Assembly (NCBI GenBank): GCA_031414695.1 | Contig: JANNWG010000064.1 | Location: forward strand, 1-64,000 | Direction: 5' to 3' | DNA from: UKL13-2 sp031414695 | GTDB taxonomy: Bacteria > Pseudomonadota > Gammaproteobacteria > Burkholderiales > Usitatibacteraceae | DNA length: 64,000 bases | In this document: positions 26,013 through 34,161 of the stretch, piece by piece | Layout: each line of letters begins with the position of its first letter | Position numbering within the stretch: position 1 is the stretch's first letter | Translations under genes and position numbers: made by a program | The notes under the pieces: generated by a model | Database searches by the model: none | The model's input: the letters and a program-made list of their open reading frames with translations, nothing else | What the model was told of the DNA's origin: nothing

Positions 26013-26277
26013 GTTTCTTCATATTGTTGAACGGTAAAATCACTTCGCGCTCCAGCCAAAACTTTAACTTGCCAACTTCCGCATGGCGAATATTGCTAAT
26101 GACGCGCATTTGGCTGTTTCTGAAAACGCTTTCAATTTTGTGCCTTCAAGCGTCATGTATTCGCTTGCAGGATAAGTTTGGCGTAACGCTGAGGGTAGCG
26201 GCAATGCAACAAACACTTTGTGCCCTAATGGGAGGCATAGGAATTTTCAACCCCTCTTCTTGTGCTTAGCTATAACC

Positions 26278-26331
26278 TTGATATTTGGCCAAATTTATGT
26301 GTATAATCAAAGACCTCCCAAATCTTTGGGA
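26278..26331 (+). promoter_or_regulatory. rpsB promoter and leader hairpin
   Basis: A -35 element TTGATA (26278-26283) and a perfect -10 TATAAT (26302-26307) are separated by 18 nt. Just downstream, TCCCAAA/TTTGGGA (26316-26331) forms a small hairpin at the start of a leader of about 130 nt. A long leader before rpsB fits the known autogenous control of this operon by protein S2, but I cannot confirm an S2-binding fold by eye. Confidence 0.75.
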
Positions 26332-26447
26332 AATTACTAGCAACAAAATTGTCCCACTCGCACCGTTAAGGTCTATTTTGATAAAAAATCAAAATAGTAC
26401 AGCGAATGGCAGACACAACCTTAACTCAATTGATGGAGTAACAAAAG

Positions 26448-27197
26448 ATGTCCACAACCATGCGCCAAATGCTAGAAGCCGGTGTCCACTTCGGCCACCA
26501 AACCCGCTTCTGGAACCCAAAAATGGCACCGTTTATCTTCGGCGCTCGTAACAAGATTCACATTATCAATCTTGAAAAATCGTTGCCGATGTTTCAAGAT
26601 GCGTTGAAATTTGTCCGCAACTTGTCATCTAATAAAGGTACCGTATTGTTCGTTGGCACCAAGCGCCAAGCCCGTGAAATCATCATGGAAGAAGCCACCC
26701 GCTCAGGCATGCCGTATGTTGATTCACGTTGGTTGGGCGGCATGTTGACCAATTACAAAACTATCAAGGGCTCATTGAAGCGCTTGAAAGATTTAGAGCT
26801 CATGGTCGCTGAAGGCTCTCTTGAAAAGCTATCCAAAAAAGAAGCGCTCACCTATTCACGTGAGTTAGAAAAGCTGTCAAAAGCCATGGGCGGCATCAAA
26901 GACATGGGCGGCGTACCGGACGCAATTTTTGTTGTGGACGTTGGTTTCCATAAAATCGCTGTAACCGAAGCTAAGAAATTAGGTATTCCAATTATCGGCG
27001 TTGTTGATACCAACAATTCGCTTGATGGCGTGGACTATGTCATTCCAGGTAATGACGACTCAACCCGCGCTATTCGCCTCTACGCACGTGGCGTGGCTGA
27101 TGCAATTCTTGAAGGCCGCAGCATGGTCATCAATGAAATGGTGAAGGCTTCAGATGAGTTAGTCGAAGTGACCGAAGACGAAGCGGCTGCGGCGTAA
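26448..27197 (+). CDS. rpsB: 30S ribosomal protein S2
   Basis: 249 residues. Family motifs run through the whole length: MRQMLEAGVHFGHQTRFWNP, NKIHIINLEKSLPMF, GTVLFVGTKRQAREII, RWLGGMLTNYKTI, PDAIFVVDVGFHKIAVTEA, GVVDTNNSLDGVDYVIPGND. It binds the head-body junction of the 30S subunit together with S1. The start ATG has GGAG about 10 nt upstream. A strong promoter is visible at 26278 and a terminator-like hairpin follows the gene, as is common between rpsB and tsf. Confidence 0.98.
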   Translation: MSTTMRQMLEAGVHFGHQTRFWNPKMAPFIFGARNKIHIINLEKSLPMFQDALKFVRNLSSNKGTVLFVGTKRQAREIIMEEATRSGMPYVDSRWLGGMLTNYKTIKGSLKRLKDLELMVAEGSLEKLSKKEALTYSRELEKLSKAMGGIKDMGGVPDAIFVVDVGFHKIAVTEAKKLGIPIIGVVDTNNSLDGVDYVIPGNDDSTRAIRLYARGVADAILEGRSMVINEMVKASDELVEVTEDEAAAA

Positions 27198-27210
27198 TTC
27201 ATAAAACACG

Positions 27211-27239
27211 GAAAAAAGGGGCTCCGGCCCCTTTTTTTT
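27211..27239 (+). terminator. Intrinsic terminator/attenuator between rpsB and tsf
   Basis: AAAAAAGGGGC pairs with GCCCCTTTTTT around a TCCG loop, followed by a run of eight or more T. In E. coli a similar hairpin between rpsB and tsf lets part of the transcripts continue, so this may lower rather than stop tsf expression. Confidence 0.88.
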
Positions 27240-27301
27240 AAGGTTGAATAGGTTTTGAATGTAATTTGCAAATAAGCATTTAACGAATTTAGGAAAAGAA
27301 A

Positions 27302-28207
27302 ATGGCAGATATCACAGCAGGTATGGTTAAAGAATTGCGCGAGAAGACCGACGCGCCGATGATGGAGTGTAAAAAGGCGCTGACTGAAGCCGCTGGCGAC
27401 ATGGAAAAAGCTGAAGAAATTTTGCGCGTTAAGCTTGGCAATAAGGCAACCAAAGCCGCATCGCGCATCGCTGCGGAAGGCGTGTGCGCCGTCTACATCT
27501 CGGGCGATCAAAAATTAGGCGCTATGATTGAAGTTAATTGCGAAACTGATTTTGTGGCTAAAAATGATGACTTCCTCGCTATGAGCGCCGCACTCGCCAA
27601 GATGGTCGCGGATACTAATCCGGCAACCGTGGAAGTGCTATCGGCAATGCCGATGAACGGCAGTACCGTTGACGAATCACGCAAGGCGCTCATTGGCAAA
27701 GTGGGTGAAAATTTATCCATTCGCCGTTTCAAACGGTTTGAAGCAAAAGGGAACTTGACGGCTTACATTCATGGTGGCGCAAAAGTGGCGACCTTGGTTG
27801 ATATTTCGGGCGGTGATGTCATGCTTGCCAAAGATGTGGCGATGCATATCGCGGCAACTAAGCCAAAGTCACTCGATGCCTCAGGTGTTGCTGCTGAAGA
27901 TATTGCAAAAGAGCGTTCAGTCGCCGAAGCGAAAGCCGCTGAGTCAGGTAAGCCTGCTGATATCGTCGCTAAAATGGTCGATGGTTCAATTGCGAAATAT
28001 TTGAAAGAAGTTTCGCTACTCACGCAGCCGTTTGTGAAAGACGATAAGCAAACCATTGAGCAATTGATGAAGTCCAAAGGCGCGGCTGTTAATGCATTCA
28101 CGCTCTATTTGGTCGGTGAAGGTATCGAGAAAAAAGTAACGGATTTTGCAGCGGAAGTTGCGGAACAAGCGGCAGCAGCGAAGGCGAAGGCAGAGGCAGC
28201 GGCTTAA
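27302..28207 (+). CDS. tsf: Translation elongation factor Ts
   Basis: The 301-residue guanine-nucleotide exchange factor for EF-Tu. Visible parts: the N-terminal UBA-like domain (ITAGMVKELREKTDAPMMEC), the EF-Tu-contacting CETDFVAKNDDF (about residues 79-90), the HGGAKVATLVDISGGD core domain and a C-terminal Ala/Lys-rich helix (AAEVAEQAAAAKAKAEAAA). The start ATG at 27302 has AGGAAA 5 nt upstream. An inverted repeat separates it from pyrH. Confidence 0.98.
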   Translation: MADITAGMVKELREKTDAPMMECKKALTEAAGDMEKAEEILRVKLGNKATKAASRIAAEGVCAVYISGDQKLGAMIEVNCETDFVAKNDDFLAMSAALAKMVADTNPATVEVLSAMPMNGSTVDESRKALIGKVGENLSIRRFKRFEAKGNLTAYIHGGAKVATLVDISGGDVMLAKDVAMHIAATKPKSLDASGVAAEDIAKERSVAEAKAAESGKPADIVAKMVDGSIAKYLKEVSLLTQPFVKDDKQTIEQLMKSKGAAVNAFTLYLVGEGIEKKVTDFAAEVAEQAAAAKAKAEAAA

Positions 28208-28221
28208 TTTAGCGTCTTTTA

Positions 28222-28308
28222 TTTAGCCGCAGTTGAACGCAGATAAACGCAGATGAAAAAATAGCTTTTGAACTTATCAGCGTTTATCTGCGTTCATCTG
28301 CGGCTAAA
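28222..28308. repeat. Family A palindrome between tsf and pyrH
   Basis: The left arm 28222-28257 (TTTAGCCGCAGTTGAACGCA, then GATAAACGCAGATGAA) pairs with the right arm 28273-28308 (CTTATCAGCGTTTATCTGCG, then TTCATCTGCGGCTAAA). This is the CCGCAG subtype, with a 10-nt unit period. It lies 50 nt before pyrH. Confidence 0.85.
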
Positions 28309-28361
28309 AAAGTTTTTTTGTAACACGTCAAAAAGCACAACAACATTAGGAGAAATTTCGC

Positions 28362-29099
28362 ATGGCATCTGCACTTTCCCCTGTTATTACGACCAAGTAT
28401 CAACGTATTTTGCTCAAGTTGTCTGGCGAAGCTCTTATGGGCGATGATGCGTTTGGCATCAATCGTCCAACCATTGAGCGCATTGTTTCAGAGATTAAAG
28501 AAGTTGCTGACATGGGCGTGGCGATTGGTATCGTCATTGGCGGCGGCAATATTTTTCGTGGCGTATCTACCAGCGCTGCCGGTATGGACCGCGCCACAGC
28601 TGATTACATGGGTATGTTGGCCACGGTGATTAATTCGTTAGCGTTGCAAGACGCACTTTCAAAAGTAGGCTTAATTCCGCGCGTTCAGTCGGCGATAAAT
28701 ATCGAGCCAGTGGTGGAACCTTACATCCGTGGCAAGGCCATGCGTTATCTGGAAGAAGGCAAAGTTGTTGTTTTTGCTGCTGGTACCGGCAATCCTTTTT
28801 TTACCACCGATACCGCCGCTGCATTGCGTGGCCGCGAGATTGAGGCAGATATTGTATTGAAAGCCACTAAGGTTGATGGTGTTTACACAGCAGACCCAAA
28901 GCTAGACCCGACTGCAACGCGCTATCATTCGTTAACGTTTGATGAGGCGATTGTAAAAAACTTGAAAGTGATGGATGCCACGGCGCTAGCACTTTGCCGC
29001 GATCAAAAGTTACCGATTAAAGTTTTCTCAATATTTAAACAAGGCGCCTTAAAGCGCGTGGTAATGGGTGAAGATGAAGGTACGTTGGTGCATGCTTAA
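28362..29099 (+). CDS. pyrH: Uridylate (UMP) kinase
   Basis: A 245-residue bacterial UMP kinase of the amino-acid-kinase family; it makes UDP, is activated by GTP and inhibited by UTP as a hexamer. Motifs: RILLKLSGEALMGDDAFGI at the N-terminus, GVAIGIVIGGGNIFRG, MDRATADYMGMLATVINSLA, GTGNPFFTTDTAAALRG and ATKVDGVYTADPK. The start ATG at 28362 has AGGAGA about 8 nt upstream. It lies in the conserved tsf-pyrH-frr order. Confidence 0.98.
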   Translation: MASALSPVITTKYQRILLKLSGEALMGDDAFGINRPTIERIVSEIKEVADMGVAIGIVIGGGNIFRGVSTSAAGMDRATADYMGMLATVINSLALQDALSKVGLIPRVQSAINIEPVVEPYIRGKAMRYLEEGKVVVFAAGTGNPFFTTDTAAALRGREIEADIVLKATKVDGVYTADPKLDPTATRYHSLTFDEAIVKNLKVMDATALALCRDQKLPIKVFSIFKQGALKRVVMGEDEGTLVHA

Positions 29100-29116
29100 T
29101 AATTGGTTGAAAAGCA

Positions 29117-29253
29117 TTTTTGCCACAGATAAACACAGATAAAAGCGGATAAGGTCAAAAGCTAAATCGCCAATTAATATGGTCTTTATGAAGTGATTGC
29201 TGGTAATTCGATTTTGCTTTTATCTGTATTCATCAGTGTTCATCTGTGGCAAA
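29117..29253. repeat. Family A palindrome between pyrH and frr
   Basis: The left arm 29117-29152 (GCCACAGATAAACACAGATA, then AAAGCGGATAA) and right arm 29212-29253 (CTTTTATCTGTATTCATCAG, then TGTTCATCTGTGGCAAA) enclose about 60 nt. It ends 17 nt before the frr ribosome site, so it is transcribed in the operon. Confidence 0.8.
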
Positions 29254-29279
29254 TAAAAAAACTCAGTGAAGGGGAGAAA

Positions 29280-29840
29280 ATGAACGTTGCAGACCTTAAA
29301 AAAACGTGTGAGCAAAAAATGCAGAAGTCGCTTGAGTCGCTGAAAGGCAATCTCGCGAAGATTCGTACCGGCCGTGCACACGCAGGCATGCTAGACCAAA
29401 TTCAAATTGATTATTACGGATCAATAGTTGGTATCACGTCAGTTGCAAATTTAACCTTAGCGGATTCACGCACCATCATCGTTCAGCCGTTTGAGAAAAA
29501 AATGGCCGGTACGATTGAAAAGGCGATTCGTGACTCTGATATGGGTTTAAATCCGTCTACTACAGGCGACGTGGTTCGCGTACCGATGCCTTCTCTCACA
29601 GAGGAGCGCCGTAAGGAAATGGCGAAAACCGTCAAAGTTGAAGGCGAAGATGCCAAAGTGGCAGTACGTAACATCAGACGCGATGCAAATACCAACTTAA
29701 AAGATGCGCTGAAAGCTAAAACGCTGCCAGAAGATGACGAGAAAAAAGCGCAAGAAGATGTGCAAAAAATGACCGATAAGCACATTGCTGAAATCGACAA
29801 GATGGTGCACGACAAAGAAAAAGAATTGATGTCAGTGTAA
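29280..29840 (+). CDS. frr: Ribosome recycling factor
   Basis: Together with EF-G this 186-residue protein splits the post-termination ribosome. The sequence is typical: NLAKIRTGRAHAGMLDQIQI, VANLTLADSRTIIVQPFEK, AIRDSDMGLNPSTTGDVVRV, PMPSLTEERRKEMAKTVKVE and KKAQEDVQKMTDKHIAEIDK. The frame is open further upstream through the palindrome; the ATG at 29280, with GGGGAG 3 nt upstream, gives the normal family length. Confidence 0.98.
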   Translation: MNVADLKKTCEQKMQKSLESLKGNLAKIRTGRAHAGMLDQIQIDYYGSIVGITSVANLTLADSRTIIVQPFEKKMAGTIEKAIRDSDMGLNPSTTGDVVRVPMPSLTEERRKEMAKTVKVEGEDAKVAVRNIRRDANTNLKDALKAKTLPEDDEKKAQEDVQKMTDKHIAEIDKMVHDKEKELMSV

Positions 29841-29877
29841 TAGCTGACACATTGTTACTTCTGGTCAAAGGCTCACA

Positions 29878-30696
29878 ATGAATTTTCAAAGTCCCACGCT
29901 GGTTATCCCCGATGTAGCCGACATACCGCGTCACGTTGCTATCATCATGGATGGCAATGGTCGCTGGGCAAAAAAACGCTTTATGCCACGCGTGGCTGGG
30001 CATAAACGTGGCGTAGAAGCCGTGCGCGAGACAGTTAAAGCATGCGGTGAATTTGGTATCGAATACTTAACCTTATTCGCGTTTTCCACTGAGAATTGGC
30101 GGCGTCCACAAGATGAAGTGTCTGTTCTCATGCAGCTTTTTTTGCGCGCGCTGGAAGGCGAAGTCGCCAGACTTCATGAAAACAATATTCGCTTTAAAGC
30201 CATCGGTGACTTGTCGCCATTTGATGTCCGCATACGTGAAAAAATTTCGGCTGGCGAAGCGCTCACCGCCAATAACACCGCGCTCACCTTGACTGTTGCC
30301 GCTAATTACGGTGGGCGCTGGGATATTTTGCAAGCAATCAACAAAGTGCAATCAGGACGATCACTTTCAAGCAATAATGCTTCAAATAGCCCGCCAAATA
30401 ACGATTTGTTAATAACAGAACAAGATATTACGCAGCATCTCTCGATGTCCTATGCGCCAGAGCCTGATTTATTTATTCGCACCGGCGGCGAGGAGCGCAT
30501 CAGTAATTTTTTACTGTGGCAATTAGCCTATACGGAATTTCACTTCACGCAGGAGCTCTGGCCTGATTTTGGTCGCAATAGTTTGCTCAATGCCATCAAT
30601 TCGTATGCCACCCGTGAGCGGCGTTTTGGCCGCACCAGCGATCAGCTGCTAGATGCAAAATTGCAAAGCGCGCGCGATTCAGTCACTGCCGTGTAA
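29878..30696 (+). CDS. uppS: Undecaprenyl diphosphate synthase (cis-prenyltransferase)
   Basis: A 272-residue enzyme making the C55 lipid carrier for peptidoglycan and O-antigen. Catalytic Asp25 is in HVAIIMDGNGRWAKKR; GHKRGVEAVRETVKACGEFG, LTLFAFSTENWRRP, PDLFIRTGGEERISNFLLWQ and FTQELWPDF follow. An insert around residues 158-180 (SGRSLSSNNASNSPPNNDLL) makes it slightly longer than the usual 250 or so. Start ATG at 29878, 37 nt after frr. Confidence 0.97.
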   Translation: MNFQSPTLVIPDVADIPRHVAIIMDGNGRWAKKRFMPRVAGHKRGVEAVRETVKACGEFGIEYLTLFAFSTENWRRPQDEVSVLMQLFLRALEGEVARLHENNIRFKAIGDLSPFDVRIREKISAGEALTANNTALTLTVAANYGGRWDILQAINKVQSGRSLSSNNASNSPPNNDLLITEQDITQHLSMSYAPEPDLFIRTGGEERISNFLLWQLAYTEFHFTQELWPDFGRNSLLNAINSYATRERRFGRTSDQLLDAKLQSARDSVTAV

Positions 30697-30743
30697 CTGC
30701 ACGACGTCATCTAGTCACGAAGTTACTAAGCCAATATGACACT

Positions 30744-31604
30744 ATGTTAAAAACACGCATCATCACGGCGCTATTTATTTTGCCCATCGTGTTTGTGGCG
30801 TTGTTCCAATTTCCGAATTGGGCGTGGGATGTCTTCACGTTAGGCATCGCCTTAGTGTCATGCTGGGAATGGAGCCGTTTTTGTCAATTTCCGATGGGCG
30901 GCAAACGCATTTATCTTGCATTGTCAGCATTAATTTCAGCGGTCATTTTTGTTGCCTATTTAGACCGCACCTTTATTGATTTTGAGCTGCTATCTATTGT
31001 TGGATTTATTGTTTCCGCCATTTTTTGGTTAACAGTTGCCCCTTGCTGGTTGATGAAAACGTGGCGTCCCAAAGGCGAGAAAAGCTTTTGGATTGCCGCC
31101 ATCGCCGGCTGGATTGTCATTTTTCCAACCTGGCTTGCGTTTTTAGCGTTGCACGATATGAGTCCGTGGATGTTGTTGAGCTTTGCAATCATTGTTTGGG
31201 TCGCCGATTGTGCAGCTTATTTTGTCGGTAAAGCTTTTGGCAGACACAAACTTGCCCCTGCTATAAGCCCCGGTAAAACCATCGAAGGTGCAGCAGGCGC
31301 AATCGTCGGCGTGGCGATTTACTTTTTTGTTTGGCAGGCGTTAAGTCAGCACGCGGTTGCGCGAGGTGACGCGTGGGCAATTCAATTGCAATCGCATGGA
31401 TGGATTTTATTCGCGCTGTTTATTTTGCTGGGTTTCATGTCAGTCATGGGTGATTTATTTGAGTCTTGGATGAAGCGTGGTGTTGGCTTGAAAGATTCCT
31501 CTGGCCTACTACCAGGACACGGCGGCATCATGGATCGTATCGACGCGCTCACCTCTACCTTGCCAATTGCAGGGCTGTATTTATTGTTGATGCAACGGCT
31601 ATGA
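30744..31604 (+). CDS. cdsA: Phosphatidate cytidylyltransferase
   Basis: A 286-residue integral membrane enzyme forming CDP-diacylglycerol. Seven or eight hydrophobic helices are visible, with the family signature near the C-terminus: GDLFESWMKRGVGLKDSSGL followed by PGHGGIMDRIDAL. KAFGRHKLAPAISPGKTIEG precedes it. The last 4 nt overlap the dxr start (ATGA at 31601), so dxr translation is coupled to it. Confidence 0.97.
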   Translation: MLKTRIITALFILPIVFVALFQFPNWAWDVFTLGIALVSCWEWSRFCQFPMGGKRIYLALSALISAVIFVAYLDRTFIDFELLSIVGFIVSAIFWLTVAPCWLMKTWRPKGEKSFWIAAIAGWIVIFPTWLAFLALHDMSPWMLLSFAIIVWVADCAAYFVGKAFGRHKLAPAISPGKTIEGAAGAIVGVAIYFFVWQALSQHAVARGDAWAIQLQSHGWILFALFILLGFMSVMGDLFESWMKRGVGLKDSSGLLPGHGGIMDRIDALTSTLPIAGLYLLLMQRL

Positions 31605-32794
31605 CAAAAGCGCCAACTATTAAAAATGTCGCGATACTCGGTGCAACAGGTTCGATTGGTCTCAATACACTCGATGTTATTGCGCGTCATCCAGATCGCT
31701 ACCGTGCTTATGTGTTGTCTGCGGCAACTAAGGTAAAGGAAATGCTCGCGCTGTGCGAAAAATTTCAACCGCGTTTTGCCGTGATGACAGACGAAAATTC
31801 GGCAACCCAACTTGCCGAATTATTGAGTGCAAAATCAGTCGCGACTGAGGTGCGCGTAGGTGCAAGAGCGCTCGAAGAAATGGCGTCACATCCTGATGTG
31901 GATGTGGTCATGGCGGCCATTGTTGGTGCGGCAGGTTTACCTTCATCCCTTGCCGCGGCGAAGGCTAAAAAAATTGTCTTGCTGGCGAATAAAGAGGCTC
32001 TGGTCATGGCGGGCAAGTTGTTCATGGATGCCGTACGCGAAAATGGCGCGACGCTTTTGCCCATTGATAGCGAACACAACGCTATCTTTCAATCATTACC
32101 GCGCAATTTTGCGCATGGCTTGGCAGATGTTGGCGTGGAAAAAATCATTTTGACCGCATCGGGCGGGCCGTTTCGTATGCGCACGTTGGCTGATCTGCAT
32201 AACGTCACGCCGGAGGAAGCATGCGCGCACCCTAACTGGGTAATGGGCAGAAAGATTTCGGTCGATTCTGCGACGATGATGAATAAAGGCTTGGAGGTCA
32301 TCGAGGCGCATTGGTTATTTAATGCGCCACTCGATAAAATTGAAGTGGTGATTCACCCGCAAAGTGTCATTCATTCCATGGTGAGTTATCGTGATGGCTC
32401 AGTGATTGCCCAACTTGGCAATCCCGATATGCGTACCCCAATTGCGTATGGCTTAGGCTACCCAGAGCGTATTGATGCCGGCGTTGCTTCGCTAGATTTT
32501 GCGAAATTAGGCAAACTCGAATTTTTCCCACTAGAGCTTGAGCGTTTTGCTTGTGTACGCCTTGCTTATGAAGCAATGCGCCGTGGCGGCACCGCACCGA
32601 CAGTATTGAACGCCGCTAATGAAATCGCGGTCGAACTGTTTTTAGACGGAAAGTGTCAATTTGTGGATATACCGCGCATTATCGAAACAACTTTGGCGAA
32701 TGCAACAATTGAGCCAGCCGTGTCGCTAGCCGTCATTTTGCATGCTGATGCGCAAGCGCGCGCGTCTGCATTAACGTTGGTAGCGGCGCCATGA
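31601..32794 (+). CDS. dxr: 1-deoxy-D-xylulose 5-phosphate reductoisomerase
   Basis: A 397-residue enzyme that converts DXP to MEP, the committed step of the non-mevalonate isoprenoid pathway; it feeds UppS in this same cluster. NADPH-binding ILGATGSIGLNTLDV at the N-terminus, LLANKEALVMAG, LPIDSEHNAIFQSL (metal ligands), ASGGPFR, NWVMGRKISVDSATMMNKGLE and IHPQSVIHSMV are all present. The open frame begins further upstream inside cdsA; the ATG at 31601 overlapping the cdsA stop matches the family N-terminus. It overlaps rseP by 4 nt. Confidence 0.98.
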   Translation: MTKAPTIKNVAILGATGSIGLNTLDVIARHPDRYRAYVLSAATKVKEMLALCEKFQPRFAVMTDENSATQLAELLSAKSVATEVRVGARALEEMASHPDVDVVMAAIVGAAGLPSSLAAAKAKKIVLLANKEALVMAGKLFMDAVRENGATLLPIDSEHNAIFQSLPRNFAHGLADVGVEKIILTASGGPFRMRTLADLHNVTPEEACAHPNWVMGRKISVDSATMMNKGLEVIEAHWLFNAPLDKIEVVIHPQSVIHSMVSYRDGSVIAQLGNPDMRTPIAYGLGYPERIDAGVASLDFAKLGKLEFFPLELERFACVRLAYEAMRRGGTAPTVLNAANEIAVELFLDGKCQFVDIPRIIETTLANATIEPAVSLAVILHADAQARASALTLVAAP

Positions 32795-34155
32795 GTTTAT
32801 TATTTACCATTGCGTCATTCTTAGTGGCCATTGGAATTTTAGTAACGATTCACGAGTTGGGACACTACTGGGTCGCACGTTTGTGTGATGTCAAAATTAT
32901 TCGCTTTTCCATTGGGTTCGGTAAGACCATTTGGATGAAGCGTATAGGACCAGACCAAACCGAATGGGCAATTGCTGTATTACCACTTGGTGGTTTCGTC
33001 AAAATGGCAGACGAACGTGATGACTCTGTCGAGCCTGCAGAACGTAGCCGTGCGTTTAACAACAAAACAGTGTGGCAACGCATGGCGATTATTGCGGCAG
33101 GGCCAATCGCTAATTTCATACTTGCTGCTGTTTTATATTGGCTCGTGTTTATGCTCGGTCAGCCTGGCGCGATTCCCTTTGTGGCGAACCCAACAGCGAA
33201 TACGCCAGCCGCCGTTGCGGGTTTTAATGAATACGACCGTATTGTTAGCATTAACGGTAATGCTACTAAAACATGGGGCGATGCCCGATTATATTTGCTT
33301 GATCATGCCGCTTCGCGCACTACCGTTATGCTTGACGTTGAATCACGTAGCGGGCAAATTGTGTCACGGCAATTACCGATGGATAGTATTGAAAAAGCCG
33401 ACCTCGACAAAGATTTCTTAGCCAAGCTCGGGCTCAATGCGTATCGTTTACCTGTGCCGCCCATCGTAGATGTGGTAACACCAAATGGTGCCGCCGCGCA
33501 AGCAGGCTTGAAGCCAGGCGACAAAATAGTTGCGGTAAATGGTCGGCCAATCAGCCAGTGGCGTGAAATGGTTGAGGTGGTGGTGAAAAGTGCAAACCAG
33601 CCTGTGAAACTCTTGGTTGAAAGTGGTAATGAGGTCTACGACGCAACAGTCACCCCTGTTGCTGTGACCGAAGGTGGACAAACCTTTGGCCGTATTGGGA
33701 TAGCGCCTAAAGTGGATCGTGCTGCCAGTGAGGCGTTATTCATCAATGTGCGCTATAACCCCGTTGAGGCGGCGATAAAAGGCATCATCAAGGTCTGGGA
33801 AATGTCAGTATTCAGCCTGAAAATGTTAGGCCGAATGGTGACAGGCGATATTTCGTGGAAAAACATTTCTGGTCCCATCACCATTGCTGACTATGCCGGC
33901 CAATCAGCCAAACTCGGGCTGACTTATTATTTGGGTTTTTTGGCGCTAATTAGCGTCAGTATTGGCGTGCTCAATTTGCTACCTATTCCCGTCTTAGATG
34001 GGGGGCAGTTGCTGTATCATATCGCTGAGATAATTAAAGGCAGTCCTGTATCAGAAAAAGCGATGGAAATAGGCCAGCGTATTGGCTTTGTTTTGCTGAT
34101 GAGTCTTACTGCTTTTGCCTTTTTTAACGACATTCAACGTCTTGTTTCCGGTTAA
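32791..34155 (+). CDS. rseP: Site-2 zinc metalloprotease RseP
   Basis: A 454-residue intramembrane protease that cuts anti-sigma-E (RseA) and remnant signal peptides. HELGH (His21, Glu22, His25) lies in the first transmembrane helix, GFGKTIWMKR and the LPLGGFVKM beta-loop follow, then two PDZ domains (about 115-200 and 210-300; NGAAAQAGLKPGDKIVAVNG) and the C-terminal NLLPIPVLDGG metal-binding motif. The start ATG overlaps the dxr stop (ATGA). It lies next to bamA, as in most proteobacteria. Confidence 0.97.
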   Translation: MSLLFTIASFLVAIGILVTIHELGHYWVARLCDVKIIRFSIGFGKTIWMKRIGPDQTEWAIAVLPLGGFVKMADERDDSVEPAERSRAFNNKTVWQRMAIIAAGPIANFILAAVLYWLVFMLGQPGAIPFVANPTANTPAAVAGFNEYDRIVSINGNATKTWGDARLYLLDHAASRTTVMLDVESRSGQIVSRQLPMDSIEKADLDKDFLAKLGLNAYRLPVPPIVDVVTPNGAAAQAGLKPGDKIVAVNGRPISQWREMVEVVVKSANQPVKLLVESGNEVYDATVTPVAVTEGGQTFGRIGIAPKVDRAASEALFINVRYNPVEAAIKGIIKVWEMSVFSLKMLGRMVTGDISWKNISGPITIADYAGQSAKLGLTYYLGFLALISVSIGVLNLLPIPVLDGGQLLYHIAEIIKGSPVSEKAMEIGQRIGFVLLMSLTAFAFFNDIQRLVSG

Positions 34156-34161
34156 CTCTTA

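Noticed and set aside
26064..26249. A 60-codon minus-strand open frame (contains EYMTLEGTKLKAFSETAKCA) between the DUF1801 remnant and the rpsB promoter
   Set aside because: It has no start codon with a ribosome site near its beginning, and I do not recognise it. It could be a remnant, but it cannot be supported.
26024..26269. Plus-strand 81-codon ORF before rpsB
   Set aside because: Composition is not gene-like, there is no ribosome site, and it runs up to the rpsB promoter. Probably chance.
29193..29279. Longer frr starting at 29193
   Set aside because: The added residues read through a family A palindrome and exceed the family length; ATG 29280 has a perfect ribosome site.
31466..31600. 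Longer N-terminus for dxr starting inside cdsA
   Set aside because: The conserved Dxr start is at 31601, where ATGA overlaps the cdsA stop; the upstream part is cdsA coding sequence in another frame.
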